A DNA stretch of 8,401 nt from the NCBI GenBank assembly GCA_020347585.1, contig CP070733.1:1497934-1506334 (forward strand). Direction: 5' to 3'. The translations under genes and the position numbers were made by a program. Shown here one piece after another: positions 5,483 through 8,401 of this stretch (positions are counted from its first letter, which is position 1; each line of letters opens with the position of its first letter). This stretch comes from Pseudomonadota bacterium. GTDB lineage: Bacteria; Pseudomonadota; Gammaproteobacteria; CAMYNG01. A model generated the notes under the pieces. The model did no database searches. It worked only from the letters and a program-made list of their open reading frames with translations, and was not told where the DNA came from.

Positions 5483-5982
5483 CGGCTAAACCATTGGCAA
5501 ACAGTATGTTGCGGAAGGTGGCGCTTGCCACGCTGTGCGTCGCCGCCTTCCTGGCCGGTTGTGCGGCGCCACCTGATAAGCCCGAGCGTGAGGGTTTCGA
5601 GCCCGACGGGGGGGAGGCGACCGGCAAGGAGAGCATTCGGCCCGGCACCGACACCGGCCCGGCCGTGCTGGCGTTGCTGGACGAGGCGCGGGGTGCGGCA
5701 AAGGCGGGCAATCTCAACACCGCCCAGTTGCAGCTTGAGCGGGCGCTGCGCATTGAGCCGGACAATCCCGTGTTGTGGCATTACATGGCCAAGTTGCGCC
5801 TGCATGAGAGCCGCTGGAAGGAGGCCAGAAGTCTTGCGGCCAAGTCCAATACCCTCGCGGGGGCCGACAAGCGCCTGCAGGCCGACAACTGGCGCATCAT
5901 TGCGCATGCGCGTCAGGGCATGGGCGATGAACGTGGCGCACGCGACGCCCAGGCCACGGCGCGCGCCCTCCAGCCGCAGTAG
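5479..5982 (+). CDS. lpoP: TPR lipoprotein, probable PBP1b activator of LpoP type
   Basis: The product (167 residues from TTG 5479, 158 from ATG 5506) has a lipoprotein signal with a basic LRK before a hydrophobic stretch and lipobox LAGC, Cys28 in the longer numbering. Residues 29-60 are charged, Gly/Pro-rich and probably disordered, a tether from the outer membrane. Residues about 62-95 match a TPR (AxxxGN-xxAxxxLERAL-xxP); 96-129 and 132-165 look like two further, looser helical pairs. In Pseudomonas aeruginosa a TPR lipoprotein next to the PBP1b gene, LpoP, activates that synthase through its UB2H domain. The same neighbour, topology and fold here make LpoP the best call, though sequence identity could not be checked. 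TTG 5479 overlaps the mrcB stop as TTGA and has AGGGGG upstream; ATG 5506 is the alternative. Both keep the signal peptide. A generic TPR lipoprotein remains possible. Confidence 0.8.
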   Translation: MTAKPLANSMLRKVALATLCVAAFLAGCAAPPDKPEREGFEPDGGEATGKESIRPGTDTGPAVLALLDEARGAAKAGNLNTAQLQLERALRIEPDNPVLWHYMAKLRLHESRWKEARSLAAKSNTLAGADKRLQADNWRIIAHARQGMGDERGARDAQATARALQPQ

Positions 5983-6007
5983 CGAGGGTGTTGAGCCGGC
6001 GTATGCG

Positions 6008-7945
6008 ATGCTGACACTCAGCGAGACCCTGGGCCCGCGCGGACCGCTGGCCGCGCAGATCCCCGGTTTTCAGTCCCGGGTGCAGCAGCAGGAGATGGCC
6101 GAGGCAGTGGCCGAGGCGCTCGATGGTGGTGATGCGCTGGTCAGCGAGGCGGGTACCGGCACTGGCAAGACCTTTGCCTACCTGGTGCCGGCTATCCTCT
6201 CGGGCCGCAAAGTCATTGTCTCAACGGGCACCAAGAACCTCCAGGACCAGCTGTTTCATCGCGACCTGCCGGTGGTGCGCCGCGCGTTGGCAGTCCCGGT
6301 CAGCGTCGCGCTACTCAAGGGGCGCGCTAACTACCTATGTCTGCATCGCCTGGAGCAACTCGGGAGTGGCGACAGCGCGGCGGGTGTGGACAGCGGCGGC
6401 AAGCTGCGTGAGATTGCCGCCTGGGCAGCGGGCACGCGGTATGGCGATATCGCCGAGCTGGCGGCGGTGGCTGAGAATGACCCGATCTGGGCGCGCGTGA
6501 CCTCGACGTCGGAAAGTTGCCTGGCACAGAACTGCCCGGCCTTCGATAACTGCTATCTCAACAAGGCCCGCCGCGAGGCACAGGCTGCGGACGTCGTGGT
6601 GGTTAACCACCATTTACTATTCGCGGACATGGCATTGCGCGACGAGGGCTTCGGTGAGCTGCTGCCCGCGGCGGACGCATTCATTGTCGATGAGGCGCAC
6701 CAATTGCCGGCGGTAGCGTCGGACTTTTTCGGTCTGGCCCTGTCCAGCAACCAGTTGCTCGAGCTGGCGCGTGACAGCGACGCCGAGTACCGCAGCGAGA
6801 TCAACGAGGACACCGCCGTCGCCCGGGCGGCGGATGCGCTGCAAAAGGCGGTGCAGGATCTGCGCCTCGCATTTGGCGTGCCGTCGCGGCGTGCGCCCTG
6901 GACTGAATTTGCTTCGAACCGCGACGTGAGTGGCGCCTGCGAGGCAGTTGCGGAGCGACTGGCTGCCCTGGCGGCACTCCTGAAACCACTTGCCGAACGC
7001 AGCAAGACGCTGGAGAGTTGCCACCGGCGTGCCACCGTGCTGGCCGAGCGATTCGAGCTGCTAACCCGCGCCGCACCCGAGGACCACGTGCACTGGGTCG
7101 AAACCTGGCGGCGTGCCTTTCGGCTCCACGTGACGCCCCTGGATATTGCGCCAAACTTTCGCAGCCACATGGAGGCCATGGGTGGGGCCTGGATCTTCAC
7201 ATCGGCAACGCTTGCGGTCGCCGGCGATTTCACGCATTTCATCGAACGGCTCGGCATAGAACATGCCCGGACGCGCTGCTGGGACAGTCCCTTCGACTAC
7301 GCCCGGCAGGGTCTGTGTTTCCTGCCCGGGGACATGCCCGATCCCAACAGCGACAGCTATACCGCGCGGGTTATCGAGGTGGCACGCCGGGTGATTACGG
7401 CCAGCCAGGGCCGTGCCTTCGTCCTGTTCACCAGCTATCGGGCGCTGGAGCAGGCTGACAGCACGTTGCGTGACGCCATACCGTACCCGGTGCTGGTGCA
7501 GGGCGAGGGTCCGCGCGATCGCCTGCTGGCACGGTTTCGCAGTATGGGCAATGCCGTGCTGCTCGGTACCAGCAGTTTTTGGGAGGGCGTTGACGTGCGT
7601 GGCGAGGCTCTGTCCTGCGTGATCATCGATCGGTTGCCCTTCGCGGCGCCCAACGATCCGGTGCTCCAGGCGCGCATCGAGGCGCTGCGCCAGCGTGGTG
7701 TCAATCCGTTCATGGCCTACCAGGTGCCAGCCGCCGTCATTGCACTGAAGCAGGGGGCCGGGCGGCTGATTCGCGATGTGAACGACCGCGGCGTGCTGGT
7801 GGTTTGCGATCCGCGGTTGCGCACCAAGACTTACGGCAGGGTGTTCCTGAAAAGCCTGCCGCCGATGCCGCGCACAGATGATATAGCGCAGGTGGAACAG
7901 TTCTTTGCCGCCGAACACGGCGCGGCCGTGGAGCCTGGCGCCTGA
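6008..7945 (+). CDS. yoaA: YoaA, Fe-S ATP-dependent DNA helicase of the XPD/DinG family
   Basis: A 645-residue superfamily 2 helicase, close in length to E. coli YoaA (about 636) and shorter than DinG. Motifs in order: FQSRVQQQEM (Q-like region, 21-30), Walker A EAGTGTGKT (47-55), STGTKNLQDQL (72-82), four cysteines Cys111, Cys171, Cys176 and Cys182 fitting the 4Fe-4S cluster of this family, VVNHHLLFAD (198-207), DEAH (228-231), TSATL (398-402), GTSSFWEGVD (520-529) and QGAGRLIR (582-589). All core motifs are intact. E. coli YoaA binds the HolC (chi) subunit of DNA polymerase III and helps repair stalled forks. The choice of YoaA over DinG rests on length and on tsaB downstream, the same order as in E. 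coli. ATG 6008 is used: the Q-like region follows at once and no start in frame lies between it and the lpoP stop. Only 25 nt separate it from lpoP, so read-through is likely. Confidence 0.92.
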   Translation: MLTLSETLGPRGPLAAQIPGFQSRVQQQEMAEAVAEALDGGDALVSEAGTGTGKTFAYLVPAILSGRKVIVSTGTKNLQDQLFHRDLPVVRRALAVPVSVALLKGRANYLCLHRLEQLGSGDSAAGVDSGGKLREIAAWAAGTRYGDIAELAAVAENDPIWARVTSTSESCLAQNCPAFDNCYLNKARREAQAADVVVVNHHLLFADMALRDEGFGELLPAADAFIVDEAHQLPAVASDFFGLALSSNQLLELARDSDAEYRSEINEDTAVARAADALQKAVQDLRLAFGVPSRRAPWTEFASNRDVSGACEAVAERLAALAALLKPLAERSKTLESCHRRATVLAERFELLTRAAPEDHVHWVETWRRAFRLHVTPLDIAPNFRSHMEAMGGAWIFTSATLAVAGDFTHFIERLGIEHARTRCWDSPFDYARQGLCFLPGDMPDPNSDSYTARVIEVARRVITASQGRAFVLFTSYRALEQADSTLRDAIPYPVLVQGEGPRDRLLARFRSMGNAVLLGTSSFWEGVDVRGEALSCVIIDRLPFAAPNDPVLQARIEALRQRGVNPFMAYQVPAAVIALKQGAGRLIRDVNDRGVLVVCDPRLRTKTYGRVFLKSLPPMPRTDDIAQVEQFFAAEHGAAVEPGA

Positions 7946-8001
7946 GAGGCAGTGGGTGGATGTCAGGAGCGAGTGTCGCCCGCGATGCTGCCGGGTGCCT
8001 G

Positions 8002-8010
8002 TGCCATAAT
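8002..8010 (+). promoter_or_regulatory. Extended -10 promoter for tsaB
   Basis: TGC followed directly by CATAAT forms an extended -10 element, with CATAAT matching TATAAT at five of six positions. No -35 box stands out, as is often true of extended -10 promoters. Transcription would start around 8016-8018, at or just before the ATG at 8019, leaving almost no leader. Confidence 0.4.
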
Positions 8011-8018
8011 GCATGCCC

Positions 8019-8401
8019 ATGAAGTTGCTGGCGATCGAGACCGCCACCGAGGCATGTTCGGTGGCACTGGCCGTCGACGGGGACGTCCGCGATCGGTTCG
8101 AAATCGCGCCACGCGGCCACGCCGGCTTGGTGTTACCCATGGCAAAGGCGTTGCTGGCCGAGGCGGGCCTCGGCCTGCGCGAGCTTGACGCGTTGGTGTT
8201 CGGGCGCGGGCCGGGCGCTTTCACGGGGCTGCGCATCGCGGCCGGGGTGGTGCAGGGGTTGGCATACGGTGCCGAATTGCCGGTGGTCCCGGTATCGAGT
8301 CTTGCGACGCTGGCCCAGGGGGTTTCCGCGCAGACCGGCGCCAGCGATGTGCTGGCGGTTTTCGATGCGCGAATGGGGGAGGTGTACTGGGGGGCATTTC
8401 G
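8019..8401 (+). CDS. tsaB: TsaB, tRNA t6A37 biosynthesis protein, C-terminus cut by the window edge
   Basis: The 127 visible residues are the N-terminal half of TsaB (YeaZ). TsaB pairs with TsaD and TsaE to place threonylcarbamoyl on A37 of tRNAs reading ANN codons. The family pattern is clear: MKLLAIETAT with the ASKHA-fold opening strand, GHAGLVLP at 33-40, the hallmark GRGPGAFTGLRIA at 62-74, and FDARMGEVYW at 115-124. An in-frame TAA at 8007-8009 restricts the start to ATG 8013 or ATG 8019; the latter matches the usual MxxLAIDT-type N-terminus. Neither has a Shine-Dalgarno. It lies 73 nt after yoaA, the same order as in E. coli, and probably has its own promoter besides read-through. Confidence 0.95.
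   Translation, partial: MKLLAIETATEACSVALAVDGDVRDRFEIAPRGHAGLVLPMAKALLAEAGLGLRELDALVFGRGPGAFTGLRIAAGVVQGLAYGAELPVVPVSSLATLAQGVSAQTGASDVLAVFDARMGEVYWGAF

Noticed and set aside
4972..5907. Minus-strand open frame of 311 residues under the end of mrcB and lpoP
   Set aside because: It is a shadow of GC-rich coding DNA. The opposite strand carries intact PBP1b motifs and the lipoprotein gene, and this frame shows no motif.
7952..8188. Plus-strand open frame of 78 residues overlapping the tsaB start
   Set aside because: It is Arg/Gly-rich, out of register with the well-supported tsaB, and has no domain. Only the orphan AGGAG near it was worth recording.
7061..8236. Minus-strand open frame of 391 residues under yoaA and tsaB
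   Set aside because: It runs antisense across two genes with intact catalytic motifs and has no domain or ribosome site of its own.

Overview
The window looks like chromosomal DNA from a GC-rich gammaproteobacterium outside the enterics. The evidence is a PBP1b-type synthase with a UB2H region, a TPR lipoprotein directly behind it in the arrangement known for lpoP in Pseudomonas aeruginosa, and a yoaA–tsaB gene pair as in E. coli. I see no integrase, transposase, CRISPR array, tRNA or rRNA. Coding content is dense and composition is uniform, except for one short AT-rich island at about 2940-3005.

Left part (1-2048, minus strand): two genes of one operon. A GTG-started 158-residue protein built from two copies of one domain is followed 45 nt later by a HEAT-repeat protein of at least 508 residues, whose C-terminus lies beyond base 1. 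The HEAT protein ends (within the window) in a low-complexity linker, so another domain probably follows. Between this operon and the next gene is a 367-bp gap (2049-2415) without a credible gene but with an unusual density of hairpins, including a 25-nt palindrome with a single mismatch at 2236-2260.

Middle (2416-3118): a minus-strand NlpC/P60 lipoprotein endopeptidase gene and an AT-rich divergent promoter region holding a consensus-like sigma70 promoter, a perfect 10-bp palindrome and an 8-bp direct repeat.

Right part (3119-8401, plus strand): mrcB (PBP1b), an lpoP-like lipoprotein gene overlapping its stop codon by 4 nt, yoaA (Fe-S XPD/DinG-family helicase) 25 nt further on, and tsaB (t6A tRNA modification; cut by the window edge) after 73 nt. 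tsaB seems to have its own extended -10 promoter placed so that the transcript may be nearly leaderless.

How they fit: PBP1b polymerises and crosslinks peptidoglycan, its lipoprotein partner probably activates it from the outer membrane through the UB2H domain, and the divergent NlpC/P60 enzyme is a probable peptidoglycan hydrolase. This gives a synthase, activator and hydrolase cluster. yoaA and tsaB are housekeeping neighbours. The least understood parts are the duplicated-domain/HEAT operon and the hairpin-rich gap upstream of it.
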